From NCBI GenBank assembly GCA_905213265.1, contig CAJMHR010000013.1, forward strand, positions 1 to 48,700: a stretch of DNA of 48,700 nucleotides, read 5' to 3'. A program made the position numbers and the translations under genes. The notes beneath the pieces are model-generated. The model had not been told where the DNA came from. It ran no database searches and worked only from the letters and a program-made list of their open reading frames with translations. The DNA is from an uncultured Collinsella sp. GTDB taxonomy: Bacteria > Actinomycetota > Coriobacteriia > Coriobacteriales > Coriobacteriaceae. Shown here one piece after another: positions 1 to 7,815 of the stretch (position 1 is the first letter of the stretch; each line of letters starts with the position of its first letter).

Positions 1-336
1 CCGCGCGATCACCGCGGCGTCGCGCTCGTCGGTCTTGGCCTCGCCGGCGAACAGGCCCGCGGCGCGGCTGGCGGCGAGGCCGGGCAGGTAGGCGACCCCG
101 AGCCCCGCGGCGCGGGCCCGCCTCACGGCGAGGGACCCTATGTTGCGGAACTGGTCGACGACGACGAGCGTGCCGGCGGGCGCGGAGGCGAACAGCGCGT
201 CGAGCTCGGCCTCCCTGTTGCGGACGGGGGCGCTGTCCAGCACCTCCCCGTCGCGGTCGATCAGGCAGGCCCAGTGCGATGACTTGCCGACGTCCAGGCC
301 GAGCACGGCCGCGGGTCTGGTGGATGGCGCTTTCAC
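1..336 (-). CDS. IS110-family transposase, N-terminal part (runs off window start)
   Basis: The 112 visible residues begin with GTG at 334-336, preceded by an AAGGA box at 8 nt. They carry the start of an IS110 DEDD (RuvC-like) domain: a first acidic strand around GLDVGKSSHW (residues 13-22), then a VVVD strand and the typical KTDERDAAVIAR stretch at the visible end. IS110 transposases cut and join DNA using a RuvC-like domain and a C-terminal serine domain; the latter lies outside the window, so intactness cannot be judged. The gene points away from the deacetylase gene, and the IS end must lie between it and about 611. This start places about 270 bp of noncoding DNA upstream, as expected of the IS110 subgroup. 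Family call is secure; completeness is unknown. Confidence 0.85.
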   Translation of the reverse strand, partial: MKAPSTRPAAVLGLDVGKSSHWACLIDRDGEVLDSAPVRNREAELDALFASAPAGTLVVVDQFRNIGSLAVRRARAAGLGVAYLPGLAASRAAGLFAGEAKTDERDAAVIAR

Positions 337-605
337 GGTGGTATCCTTCCGGTAGTCGTTCGACCGGATGGCCTCCCCCTCGGCACTCACATTACCAGCC
401 GCGGCACCTGCCCGGCACTTTCCTATCAGCCGTCGGGGGCGGCGCGCCCCGCGCCGGCAGCACCCAACGGGCCCTCTCGGGGCAGGGACGTTCGGCCGTG
501 CGCGGGCGCCCGGTCGGCGGCCCGTTCTGGGCGCGCCTCAATCGTAGCCCGAGACGGTCCCGGGCTGACAATTTCGACTGTAATGGACGTTCTTAAATGA
601 CTACC
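337..605 (-). ncRNA. Candidate IS110 bridge RNA / left-end noncoding region
   Basis: This GC-rich stretch upstream of the IS110 transposase has no supported gene. Read on the minus strand it can form several hairpins: AGCCCG/CGGGCT at 547-567 around a 9-nt loop, and GC-rich pairings in 430-530. In IS110-subgroup elements the bridge (seeker) RNA that specifies target and donor DNA is encoded in this position. The assignment is positional inference; guide loops and the exact IS end were not determined. Confidence 0.4.
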
Positions 606-611
606 CAATAA

Positions 612-2018
612 CTACTCTGTGGTGTCGTTGTCCTCGGCAAGTTGGGGGAACACGGCGTTTTTGGGCATGGTGACCTTCGTCAGCGAGGTGAGCTTTTTGC
701 TCAGCGATGTATCCGTCTTGACCAGATCGCTCAATGTCACGATTTTGTAGCCGTCGGCAATAAGCCCATCGATAATCTGCGGCAGCGCCTCGAGCGTCTG
801 CTCGGCACATTCATCGTTGTCGGTCAGCAGCACAATGTTGCCCGGCGTCACCGAATCGAGCACCGTCGAGACCTGCTCGTCGGCACCGTTGAGCAGCCAG
901 TCGCCCGAATCGATATTCCACGAGACCACGGCAGACACCAGGTCCATCGCATCAATCCAGTTTTGCTCGTCAAAGGCTGCGTAAGGAGCACGCAAAAGCA
1001 TCGTCTTCACGCCGGTCGCGGACTTGATCGCCTCGGTGCCCTTCGAAACCTGCTCGCGCACCGCATCGCGGTCCTGGCCTTTGAGCGATTCGTCGCTGTA
1101 ACTGTTGGAGCCGACCTCGCAGCCGGCGTCGACAATCGCCTTGGCCGTGGAGGGCGAGGCCTCGGCCGCATCGCCCGACAGGAAGAACGTCGCGGTGACG
1201 CCCTTTTCCTTTAGCACCTGCAAGACCTGCTTGGTCGCGCCGCTCGGGCCCTCATCAAACGTCAGCGCCACGTATTTTTCGTTGCCCTTGGGCGCCACGC
1301 TCGCGCACTCGACCACGCAATCGGTGGTGGGCACGACCTCGCCGCGGTCCTGCGTCTTGCCCGATTGCTCGCCGACCCACACCTCAGAGCGACCCTGGAT
1401 ACCCCACGTCTTAACGTACTCGATGGCACCCGTGCCCTCGACCTTGAGCTTGGGCTCGATAACCGTCGCCTGGACCTCGTGCTTCTCGTACGTGTCGCGG
1501 CCGTCTTTGACCGTCACCTTCTCGCCGCCCGTAAGCTCGCGGCTTTTCCATTTGCCCTGTTTTATGCGCTTGCCGTCCACCTTCACCGACAGCTTTTCGC
1601 CGCCATGGCGGGTCAGCACGTTGTCGTCAACGGCCAGCAGATCCCCGGCGTCGTAGGTATCGGTCAGCTCCTGGTCGTCGATGAGATTTTGCAGCGTAGA
1701 GCCGACGCGCACTGCAGTCTCCTGGCCGTTGAGGACGACATCCACGCTGCGGTTGACGTAGCCCACAACGGCGGCGACAAACAGCACGAGCGCGCAGCCC
1801 ACGGCGATGAGTGCATAGGGCAGGCGAGACGGACGACGGGGCGTGCGGCCGTTGCCGATGCGAGCGCTTCGGTCGCTAAAGCCGCGGCTATGGTTGAGAT
1901 ACATCGCGCCGGGCTTACGGTGACGCTTGCGCTGACCGCTGGGCAGCTGCCCCAGATCGCGGCGCGCCGTCGGACGCGCGCCCGGGCGTCCGTGTGAATA
2001 TGATCCGTTTTGGCGCAT
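612..2018 (-). CDS. Membrane-anchored polysaccharide deacetylase-like protein, degenerate active site
   Basis: The 468-residue protein has a basic N-terminal tail, one membrane segment at about 68-88, a region resembling DUF348 ubiquitin-like domains (about 90-195) and a NodB-type barrel from about 248. NodB deacetylases remove acetyl groups from peptidoglycan or other glycans outside the cell. Here the motifs are altered: TFDDGP is TFDEGP (253-258), the metal-binding HTxxH motif reads SNSYSDE (304-310), RPPYG is RAPYA (343-347) and the LLHD motif is LLTD (397-400). WNIDSGDW (367-374) is kept. Both metal histidines and the catalytic histidine are therefore absent, so it may be a binding protein rather than an enzyme. 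ATG at 2018 follows a GGGGAGGG box. An upstream hairpin at 2041-2068 separates it from the PRC-barrel gene. Confidence 0.85.
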   Translation of the reverse strand: MRQNGSYSHGRPGARPTARRDLGQLPSGQRKRHRKPGAMYLNHSRGFSDRSARIGNGRTPRRPSRLPYALIAVGCALVLFVAAVVGYVNRSVDVVLNGQETAVRVGSTLQNLIDDQELTDTYDAGDLLAVDDNVLTRHGGEKLSVKVDGKRIKQGKWKSRELTGGEKVTVKDGRDTYEKHEVQATVIEPKLKVEGTGAIEYVKTWGIQGRSEVWVGEQSGKTQDRGEVVPTTDCVVECASVAPKGNEKYVALTFDEGPSGATKQVLQVLKEKGVTATFFLSGDAAEASPSTAKAIVDAGCEVGSNSYSDESLKGQDRDAVREQVSKGTEAIKSATGVKTMLLRAPYAAFDEQNWIDAMDLVSAVVSWNIDSGDWLLNGADEQVSTVLDSVTPGNIVLLTDNDECAEQTLEALPQIIDGLIADGYKIVTLSDLVKTDTSLSKKLTSLTKVTMPKNAVFPQLAEDNDTTE

Positions 2019-2040
2019 GTGCCCTCCCCCATAAACGCAG

Positions 2041-2068
2041 CAAGCCGGAGCAACAGGTCTCCGGCTTG
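2041..2068 (-). terminator. Hairpin between PRC-barrel and deacetylase genes
   Basis: Perfect 10-bp stem (CAAGCCGGAG/CTCCGGCTTG) with an 8-nt loop, 22 nt beyond the PRC-barrel stop. The minus-strand tail is only mildly T-rich, so termination may be partial. Confidence 0.6.
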
Positions 2069-2090
2069 CCTCCCATCAATTGGTACGTCG

Positions 2091-2846
2091 CTATTTGCTG
2101 GCTTTCGACGAGCCCCCGCTCGCCTTTTGGTATTCGTCCTTAAAGGCCTTGAACATACCGCGCGTCTTGCCGAGCTGCTTACCCAACGCGCGACTGCCCT
2201 TGTCCACGGCGACCGAACCTTTGTCATCGAGCACTTTGGCGCCCTTTTTGACCTTATCGCCCACCACGACGCTTGCCTCGGCAGCCTTTGCGGCGGCGCC
2301 GCCCGAATACCCGAGCGACTTAACCTCGTCCGAAACGATCATCGCGCCGTCCGCATAGCCGCGCAGCATCGTCGGCGGCATCTGCGTGTCGCCCACCAGC
2401 ACACTCGAGGCAGTGCCGGCGGTCACGTAGAACGTCTGCACGACGCCCGAACGCGGCTTGAACTCCACATCCGAGCAATAGCCGACGACATCGCCCGACT
2501 CCGTGCGCACGTCCATGCCAACCCAGATAATGCAATCATCCAGGTTGATGTCGAGACGCTTGGCCGCAGCGGTATCGTAGGTGCCCTTGACGTCGTCAAC
2601 CGCAATGGCGCCCTCGTAGACGCCAATGGCATCGAGCGCCACAAATCGATCAGGGCGCTCGATCATACCCGCGATATCGGACTGGCGGACCATAAAGCCC
2701 ACCACGCGCGTACCGCCCGGGGTAAAGACCGGAAAGTGAATCTTGCCGAGCTTTTTAGGGCTGCGCGGCGTGCCGTCTTTTTTGGTGCGCTTATCCTCGG
2801 TAGGCTTGCGATAGATCTTGGCGCCGACAAAATCCCCGGCGCGCAT
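2091..2846 (-). CDS. PRC-barrel domain protein
   Basis: This 251-residue protein has two PRC-barrel-like segments: one at about 1-75 starting MRAGDFVGAKIY with VVGFMVRQSD, and a second around 85-165 with VGMDVRTESGDVVGYCSDV. A lysine/serine-rich C-terminal tail follows. PRC barrels are small beta-rich modules found in ribosome maturation, photosynthetic and envelope-associated proteins; the function here is unknown. Its ATG overlaps the stop of the YtxH-like gene (TAATG at 2844-2848), which implies translational coupling and a shared job, probably in the envelope or a stress response. The family call comes from the overall pattern rather than a single diagnostic motif. Confidence 0.75.
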   Translation of the reverse strand: MRAGDFVGAKIYRKPTEDKRTKKDGTPRSPKKLGKIHFPVFTPGGTRVVGFMVRQSDIAGMIERPDRFVALDAIGVYEGAIAVDDVKGTYDTAAAKRLDINLDDCIIWVGMDVRTESGDVVGYCSDVEFKPRSGVVQTFYVTAGTASSVLVGDTQMPPTMLRGYADGAMIVSDEVKSLGYSGGAAAKAAEASVVVGDKVKKGAKVLDDKGSVAVDKGSRALGKQLGKTRGMFKAFKDEYQKASGGSSKASK

Positions 2847-3235
2847 TATGCCTCGGTCGAAGGCTCCGCGGCCTCGGCGTCGGCCTCGGCGGCGTTCTCG
2901 ACCACGACATCGGCGGCGGGCGTCACGTTACCGCCCGAGATGGCGTCGTTGAGTTGCTCGCGCAGCTGGTCCATGCGCTCGCGGGCAAGGTCGACCTTGG
3001 CACGCAGGTCATCGGTCTTGGCGTCGACCATCGGGCCAAAATCGTTGACCGCGGCGCGGGCCTCCTCGGCACCGTGCTCGTAGGTGTCGCGCATGTTATC
3101 CCAGGCGTCGTTGGCGATATCGGCAGCCATGGCGCGGGTCTCGGCGCCCGAGCGCGGAGCCAGGGCGACGCCGATGATGGCGCCGGCGGCAGCACCGAAG
3201 AGCGCACCCGAGATAAAGTTGAAAGTCTTACCCAT
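2846..3235 (-). CDS. YtxH-like small membrane protein
   Basis: The protein starts with a glycine/alanine-rich hydrophobic helix (FISGALFGAAAGAIIGVALAP, about residues 5-25) followed by RSGAETR, the pattern of YtxH family proteins. A charged coiled-coil-like region (about 40-100) and an acidic Ala/Glu tail follow. YtxH proteins are stress-associated membrane proteins of unknown mechanism. ATG at 3235 is preferred because GAGAGG lies 7 nt upstream; an ATG at 3241 sits directly against that box. The stop overlaps the next start (TAATG), so the two genes form a coupled pair. A TATAAT box lies at 3287-3292. Confidence 0.75.
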   Translation of the reverse strand: MGKTFNFISGALFGAAAGAIIGVALAPRSGAETRAMAADIANDAWDNMRDTYEHGAEEARAAVNDFGPMVDAKTDDLRAKVDLARERMDQLREQLNDAISGGNVTPAADVVVENAAEADAEAAEPSTEA

Positions 3236-3286
3236 GTTCATTCCTCTCCTGCGGGCACCTCGGCGCCCACCGTTTGAATGCTGTCC

Positions 3287-3292
3287 ATTATA
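3287..3292 (-). promoter_or_regulatory. TATAAT -10 box for the YtxH/PRC-barrel pair
   Basis: Perfect TATAAT on the minus strand about 50 nt upstream of the YtxH-like start. No good -35 hexamer is seen at 16-18 bp. Confidence 0.5.
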
Positions 3293-3371
3293 CCCGCAGC
3301 ACAGCGCTTGCCGTCTTGCTCATCTGCGTACGGTAAAGGCGCAGGTACATGATGGTGATAAGCGGGTGAGC

Positions 3372-4217
3372 CTACTCCTGCGGCATGGCAGGCATAGCCA
3401 CCGTGGCGGCCGGGTCCTCGCCGGCGCCGTCAACGAGCGGTAGGTTGCCCTCGTGCGCGGGAGCAACCGGAGCCGTCGCCGCGCCACCGTAGACGGCAGC
3501 GGGGGCCTCGTGGCTTTCGGCGGTCGCGCCCTCGGTATCGATTACCTCCTGCGGCTCGTCGTCAAAGCTCGGGACGCCCTGAGGCTCCGCGGGCTCGGGC
3601 TCGACGGCCTCCTCGGCAGGGGCCTCGCCGGCAGGCTCGACGGCAGCCTCGGCAGGCGCCTCGCCCTCGGACGCATCCCCAGGCTCGCCCTCGGCGTTCG
3701 CGGCGGCGACGGCCTCGTGCGGGTCCTTGCCCTCGGCCTCGGCACGCATACCCAGTACCAGGTTGCGCAGGCCCGCGACCGTACCGTCCACATCGGGAGC
3801 GGGCTGGTCGGCATGCAGATAGGCCCAATCCATCATAAAGGTCGCCGAAGACAGCGCGCCGATGGCCAGCGCGTCGTCGGGGCACGAAAGCTCAACCTCA
3901 AAGACGCGCTCGTCGTGCTCGCTTACGCGCGTGCGGCCGCACGAGATGCTACCGGCAAGACCGGTCTCGTTCATGAGCTCGACCGTCACATGCTCAAGCA
4001 GATGGCAAAGCTCAGTCTGACCCATGCAGTCCTGGAACTCGCGACCGGAATCACCCAGGCACAGGTGCTTGGCAATCGCCGGCACCAGGTAATACACGCG
4101 CGCCGTGGCCTCGATATCCTCCGAGGTCATGAGCGGCATGCCGGGGTTCACCAGCACATGCGCGCAGATCTTGTCCTCGCTGACGGTGACCTTAAGGATG
4201 TTGAACAGGCCTGCCAT
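3372..4217 (-). CDS. Standalone protein resembling the cyanophycin synthetase N-domain, with acidic Ala/Glu/Pro tail
   Basis: Residues 1-140 contain CHLLEHVTVELMNETG (71-86), a short gap, and GRTR (94-97) followed by a VFEVEL strand. This strongly recalls the N-terminal domain of cyanophycin synthetase CphA (GHIVEHIALELQ...GFGRTR...). CphA joins Asp and Arg into a storage polymer; its N-domain is thought to bind the polymer. The ATP-grasp and Mur-ligase domains are absent here. Residues about 155-281 are a low-complexity acidic tail of Ala, Glu and Pro. ATG at 4217 has a GGGGAG box and lies 24 nt beyond the CorB-like gene, so the two are probably co-transcribed. The function is unknown; polymer binding would be inference. 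Confidence 0.6.
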   Translation of the reverse strand: MAGLFNILKVTVSEDKICAHVLVNPGMPLMTSEDIEATARVYYLVPAIAKHLCLGDSGREFQDCMGQTELCHLLEHVTVELMNETGLAGSISCGRTRVSEHDERVFEVELSCPDDALAIGALSSATFMMDWAYLHADQPAPDVDGTVAGLRNLVLGMRAEAEGKDPHEAVAAANAEGEPGDASEGEAPAEAAVEPAGEAPAEEAVEPEPAEPQGVPSFDDEPQEVIDTEGATAESHEAPAAVYGGAATAPVAPAHEGNLPLVDGAGEDPAATVAMPAMPQE

Positions 4218-4241
4218 AACTCTCCCCTACTCTTCCTTGCC

Positions 4242-5615
4242 CTACTCGTCGCCATCGTGCGGATCCACAGAGCCCGCACCCGACGCCGCCGGCTTCTCTG
4301 CCGAAGACTCGGAATCCTTCTTATCGGTTTCGGCCGGAGCGATCACGCGAATGAGCGAGATGCGCTGGCCACGCATCGACTGTACCTTGAACTTGTACCC
4401 CGCAACCTCAAACACCTCTCCGATGTCGGGCACCGAGTCGCAAAGCTCCAAAATCCAGCCGGCGATGGTCTCATAATCATCGCTTTCCTCGAGCGGCCAA
4501 CCAAGCTCAATCGCGTCATCGCACGAAAAACGCCCATCGACAAGCCACTCGCGACGCGAAAGACGCGTGAGGTACTTGTTGTCGGGGTCGAATTCATCCT
4601 CGATCTCGCCGACAATCTCCTCGACGATGTCCTCGATGGTGATAATGCCGGCCGTGCCGCCGTACTCGTCCACGACCACCACGATCTGGTCGTGAGAGGT
4701 CTGCATCTCGGACAGCAGCGGCAGGATGTCCTTGGTGTCGGGCACAAAGGTGGCGTCGCGCAAAAAACCGGCGATGGGCTGGTCGCCCTTGCCGTCGAGC
4801 GCGGGCTGAATCAGGTCCTTAATGTGCGCGATGCCCGCGACGTTGTCAGGGTCCTCGTGATAGACGGGGATGCGGCTGAAGCCGGTCTGGCGCATGGTGG
4901 ACAACACGTCGGCGACCGTCTCGTCGTCCTCGCACATAGTGGTGTCCACGCGCGGCACCATGACCTCGCGGGCAACGGTGTCGCCCAGGTCGAAGATCTC
5001 GTGGATCATGCGCTTTTCCTCATCGAGCAGGTCGTCCTGCTCCGAGACCATGTACTTGATCTCTTCCTCCGAGACGTTTTGGCGGTCGTCGGCGCTCTTG
5101 ATGCGCAGGATGCGGGCCAGGCCATCGGAGCAGGCGCCGGTCAGCCACACGAGCGGACGGGCGATCTTTTGGAAAAACGACAACGGTCCCACGACCTGCT
5201 TGGATACGCCCTCGGCGTTGGCCAGACCGATGCGCTTGGGCACAAGCTCGCCGATCACGATGGACACAAAGGCGACGGCGACGGTGATGATGACCGGCGC
5301 CAGGCCGCGCGCGATGGCGGAAAGCGGCGCGATGCCAAAGCTCATGAGCCACGTGGCAAGCGGGTCGGACAGACTCGTCGAGGCGACGGCGGACGAGGCG
5401 AAGCCCACGAGCGTGATGGCAACCTGGATGGTGGCGAGCAGCTGGTCGGAGTCGGCAGCCAGCTTAATGGCATGCTCGGCGCGCTTGTCGCCTTCCTCGG
5501 CCTCGTGCTCCAGCACGGCGCGCTTGGCCGTGGTGAGCGCCATCTCGGACATAGAGAAGTAGCCGTTGATGAGGGTCAAAACGAGGGTGGTGATAAGGGA
5601 GATGGTTATGTCCAT
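4242..5615 (-). CDS. CorB/CorC-type membrane protein (hemolysin C family: DUF21, CBS pair, CorC_HlyC)
   Basis: The 457 residues follow the CNNM/CorB layout: an N-terminal DUF21 membrane domain (about 1-190; MDITISLITTLVLTLINGYFS start), a CBS pair (about 205-330, with VMVPRVD and TAGIITIEDIVEEIVGEI), and a CorC_HlyC domain (about 350-430). Members bind Mg-ATP in the CBS pair and transport Mg2+ or act in divalent-cation export. The length is usual for the family. The gene leads a two-gene unit with the CphA-N-like gene. The ribosome site is weak: GGAGG lies about 15 nt upstream of ATG and can pair with CTCC just before the start, so translation might be modulated. Confidence 0.88.
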   Translation of the reverse strand: MDITISLITTLVLTLINGYFSMSEMALTTAKRAVLEHEAEEGDKRAEHAIKLAADSDQLLATIQVAITLVGFASSAVASTSLSDPLATWLMSFGIAPLSAIARGLAPVIITVAVAFVSIVIGELVPKRIGLANAEGVSKQVVGPLSFFQKIARPLVWLTGACSDGLARILRIKSADDRQNVSEEEIKYMVSEQDDLLDEEKRMIHEIFDLGDTVAREVMVPRVDTTMCEDDETVADVLSTMRQTGFSRIPVYHEDPDNVAGIAHIKDLIQPALDGKGDQPIAGFLRDATFVPDTKDILPLLSEMQTSHDQIVVVVDEYGGTAGIITIEDIVEEIVGEIEDEFDPDNKYLTRLSRREWLVDGRFSCDDAIELGWPLEESDDYETIAGWILELCDSVPDIGEVFEVAGYKFKVQSMRGQRISLIRVIAPAETDKKDSESSAEKPAASGAGSVDPHDGDE

Positions 5616-5691
5616 CGGGAGTTTCTCGAACCTCCAAGATTCGGGACGTCAGGTCAAAACGTTGATGGCGGATAGGGCAGTTGCACCCGGC

Positions 5692-5715
5692 GGGCGCCCG
5701 GACGGGCCCGCGGGC
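5692..5715 (-). terminator. GC-rich hairpin downstream of the PAQR gene
   Basis: GCGCCCG/CGGGCGC arms with a 10-nt loop lie just after the PAQR stop. No T-run follows, so termination is uncertain. Confidence 0.35.
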
Positions 5716-5728
5716 GCAGGCGCGATCG

Positions 5729-6412
5729 CTAGATTACGAAGAGGATCACCGCCATGAACTGGAAGATACTGCCGGCGAGCACCCACAAGTGAAACACACT
5801 GTGCAGGTAGCGCACGTTTTTGGCGATATAGAACGGCACGCCCGCGGTGTAGCACACGCCGCCGACGGCGAGCAGGGCAAGTGCCACGGGGTTGAGCAGC
5901 GCCACAAGTTCGGGCAGCTTAAAGACAACGAGCCAGCCCATCAGCAGGTAAACCAGGCCGCTTACCCAGTGCGGTTGACGCTCGCGCATAAAGCACTCGA
6001 GGGCGATGCCGATAATGGCGATGGCCCATACGGCAAAGAACAGCGCAGGGCCGCCGTCGTTTGCGAGCGTGATAAGGCAAAACGGCGTATAGCTGCCCGC
6101 AATGAGCAGGTAGATGCAGCTGTGGTCGATGATGCGAAACACGCGCTTGGCGCGCGCGGGCTGAATCGCGTGGTAGAGCGTGGAGGCTAGGTATTCGAGG
6201 ATAATGCTGACACCATAGACAATCGCCGCGGCCATATGGGCCGGGCCTCCGCCGCGCAGGGCGGCGAATACGATCAGGAGCACCAGGCCCGCGATACCCA
6301 GCAGGCAGCCGACACCATGGGTGACGGAGTTCATGATCTCCTCGCCCACTGTGTAGTGTGGAACGGCCGCGGTCTTGGGTCGCGGCTTAGAACTGTCGCT
6401 CGAATCGGACAT
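5729..6412 (-). CDS. Hemolysin III / PAQR family membrane protein
   Basis: This 227-residue protein has seven predicted membrane segments and the PAQR/hemolysin III signatures: an early GEEIMNSVTHGVG helix, STLYHAI near the second helix, RIIDHSCIYLLIAGSYTPF in the middle and HSVFHLWVLAGSIFQF near the end. The conserved Ser/His/Asp/His residues of the family are visible. Bacterial members resemble adiponectin receptors and are proposed to be zinc-dependent hydrolases or to affect membrane fluidity. ATG at 6412 is chosen because GGAGG lies 11 nt upstream; the TTG at 6430 would start before that box. Single gene, divergent from the hydrolase gene. Confidence 0.9.
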   Translation of the reverse strand: MSDSSDSSKPRPKTAAVPHYTVGEEIMNSVTHGVGCLLGIAGLVLLIVFAALRGGGPAHMAAAIVYGVSIILEYLASTLYHAIQPARAKRVFRIIDHSCIYLLIAGSYTPFCLITLANDGGPALFFAVWAIAIIGIALECFMRERQPHWVSGLVYLLMGWLVVFKLPELVALLNPVALALLAVGGVCYTAGVPFYIAKNVRYLHSVFHLWVLAGSIFQFMAVILFVI

Positions 6413-6520
6413 GCCGGTTACATCCTCCAACGTAAAGAGTTCTCAACACTATATCAAAGCGTCTAGGTACGTGCGAAATTTGCACCATACGTGACTCTTT
6501 GTTTACCCATTCTTTGCCTG

Positions 6521-6549
6521 TTGACGCATCAACGGCGAACGTCCATAAT
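6521..6549 (+). promoter_or_regulatory. Sigma-70-type promoter of the hydrolase gene
   Basis: TTGACG at 6521-6526, a 17-bp spacer and CATAAT at 6544-6549. An ATGTT/AACAT dyad at 6563-6580 lies at the expected transcription start region, and TTGA/TCAA half-sites overlap the -35, so repressor control is possible. Confidence 0.7.
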
Positions 6550-6598
6550 GCGCTTGCATTAAATGTTGATGTATTAACATCTTATAGGAGAATACCGC

Positions 6599-7564
6599 AT
6601 GGCTCAAAACGCACGTTCCCATCGAAAGCTCAAGATAGCCGGCATCGTTGCACTGGTGGTTGTCGTTGCGCTGCTCGGATTTGCCGGCAACTTTTTGTTT
6701 GACTTCGCGCTGAATCCCCGCGCGCCATACACCATGAAGATGATGCAGGATAGCAAGAACGACAAAGAAGGTGAGCAGCCGGATGCCGAGGATACCGAGG
6801 CGCGGGCATGGTTTAAAGAGAATCGCGAGAGCAGCAACCTCACCGCGGACGACGGGACCGAGCTTGCCGCCTGGTATTTTGCTGCGTCGGAGAGCGCACA
6901 CGACTACGCCGTCTGCCTGCATGGATATACCAACGAGCCCATCGGCATGGCTCGATACGTCAAGCGATTCCACGACCGCGGCATGAACGTACTCGCACCC
7001 GCCGCCCGCGCCCACGAGCGCTCCGGCGGCGACTATATCGGCATGGGCTGGCCCGAGCGCCTCGATGCCGTTGCATGGATTGGACGGATCGTTCAGGCTG
7101 ACCCCGAGGCGCGCATCCTGGTCTTTGGCGAGTCGATGGGCGCGGCAACCGCCATGAACGTCGCGGGGGAATCTCTGCCCGCAAACGTGAAATGCATTAT
7201 CGAGGACTGCGGTTATACGAGTGTTTGGGACGAGTTTTCTCTGCAGCTCAAGGATGTGTTCGGCCTGCCCAGCTTTCCCTTGCTCGATGTAGCAAACTTG
7301 GTGTGCAACGTGCGCGCAGGCTACGACTTTCATAAGGCGAGCAGCGTGGAGCAACTCAAACACGCGACGGTTCCCATGCTGTTTATCCACGGCGACCAGG
7401 ACACCTTTGTGCCGTACGAGATGCTCGACCAAAACTACGACGCGTGCGCCAGCAAGGTCAAGCAAAAGCTCACCATCCATGGCGCCACCCACGCCAAGAG
7501 TGCGCAAGTTGACCCCGAGCTCTACTGGAGCACAGTCAACAACTTCCTCGACGAGTATTTTTAG
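6599..7564 (+). CDS. Membrane-anchored alpha/beta hydrolase
   Basis: The 321-residue protein has a basic start, one membrane helix at about 12-36, and an alpha/beta-hydrolase fold facing outward. The oxyanion segment CLHGY is at 107-110, the nucleophile elbow GESMGAA centres on Ser179, the acid is in HGDQDTFVP (Asp268 likely) and the base is His298 in GATHAKS. It resembles the YqkD/Bem46-like esterases and acyl hydrolases of Gram-positives; substrate unknown. ATG at 6599 is preceded by AGGAG at 8 nt and by a strong promoter at 6521-6549. The gene stands alone and ends convergently with the DUF362 gene. Confidence 0.88.
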   Translation: MAQNARSHRKLKIAGIVALVVVVALLGFAGNFLFDFALNPRAPYTMKMMQDSKNDKEGEQPDAEDTEARAWFKENRESSNLTADDGTELAAWYFAASESAHDYAVCLHGYTNEPIGMARYVKRFHDRGMNVLAPAARAHERSGGDYIGMGWPERLDAVAWIGRIVQADPEARILVFGESMGAATAMNVAGESLPANVKCIIEDCGYTSVWDEFSLQLKDVFGLPSFPLLDVANLVCNVRAGYDFHKASSVEQLKHATVPMLFIHGDQDTFVPYEMLDQNYDACASKVKQKLTIHGATHAKSAQVDPELYWSTVNNFLDEYF

Positions 7565-7605
7565 GCAAATAGTACGGTTTACTGGCCTATCTGACCCCCT
7601 GTTTT

Positions 7606-7729
7606 CGGAAGTGCGGGGGAAATCGCGGGAAGCCCGACCAAACCACAGTTTTACCAACAATTTATCAGGCGTTTTGTTGCCAAAAATCGGTTTGTGGTCG
7701 GCGGTATTTGATTTTTCACCGCACTTCTG
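7606..7729. repeat. Long imperfect palindrome at a convergent gene end
   Basis: About 124 bp. The outer arms pair GAAGTGCGG with CCGCACTTC, an internal CCGACCA..ACC pairs with GGTTTGTGGTCGG, and the centre has CCAACAA/TTGTTGCC. It lies between convergent genes, upstream of a separate terminator. Its GTGCGGTG-like ends resemble those of the hairpin at 42256-42314. Confidence 0.6.
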
Positions 7730-7768
7730 AAAAGCCGCCCGTAAGCGTTGTGCTCGTGGGCGGCTTTT
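7730..7768. terminator. Bidirectional terminator between the hydrolase and DUF362 genes
   Basis: Perfect 11-bp stem AAAAGCCGCCC/GGGCGGCTTTT around a 17-nt loop. T-runs occur at both ends, so it can serve both converging genes. Confidence 0.85.
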
Positions 7769-7815
7769 GCTCAACTTACGCTACAAAGGCGCTTATTTTG
7801 TCCAATAGCTAGGCG

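Noticed and set aside
612..2018. Deacetylase gene as a pseudogene
   Set aside because: The frame is full length with a good start and intact fold motifs; only catalytic residues differ, so a pseudoenzyme is more likely than decay.
3453..5675. Long plus-strand open frame across the CphA-N-like and CorB-like genes
   Set aside because: It lies opposite two well-supported genes with recognisable domains and has no independent support.
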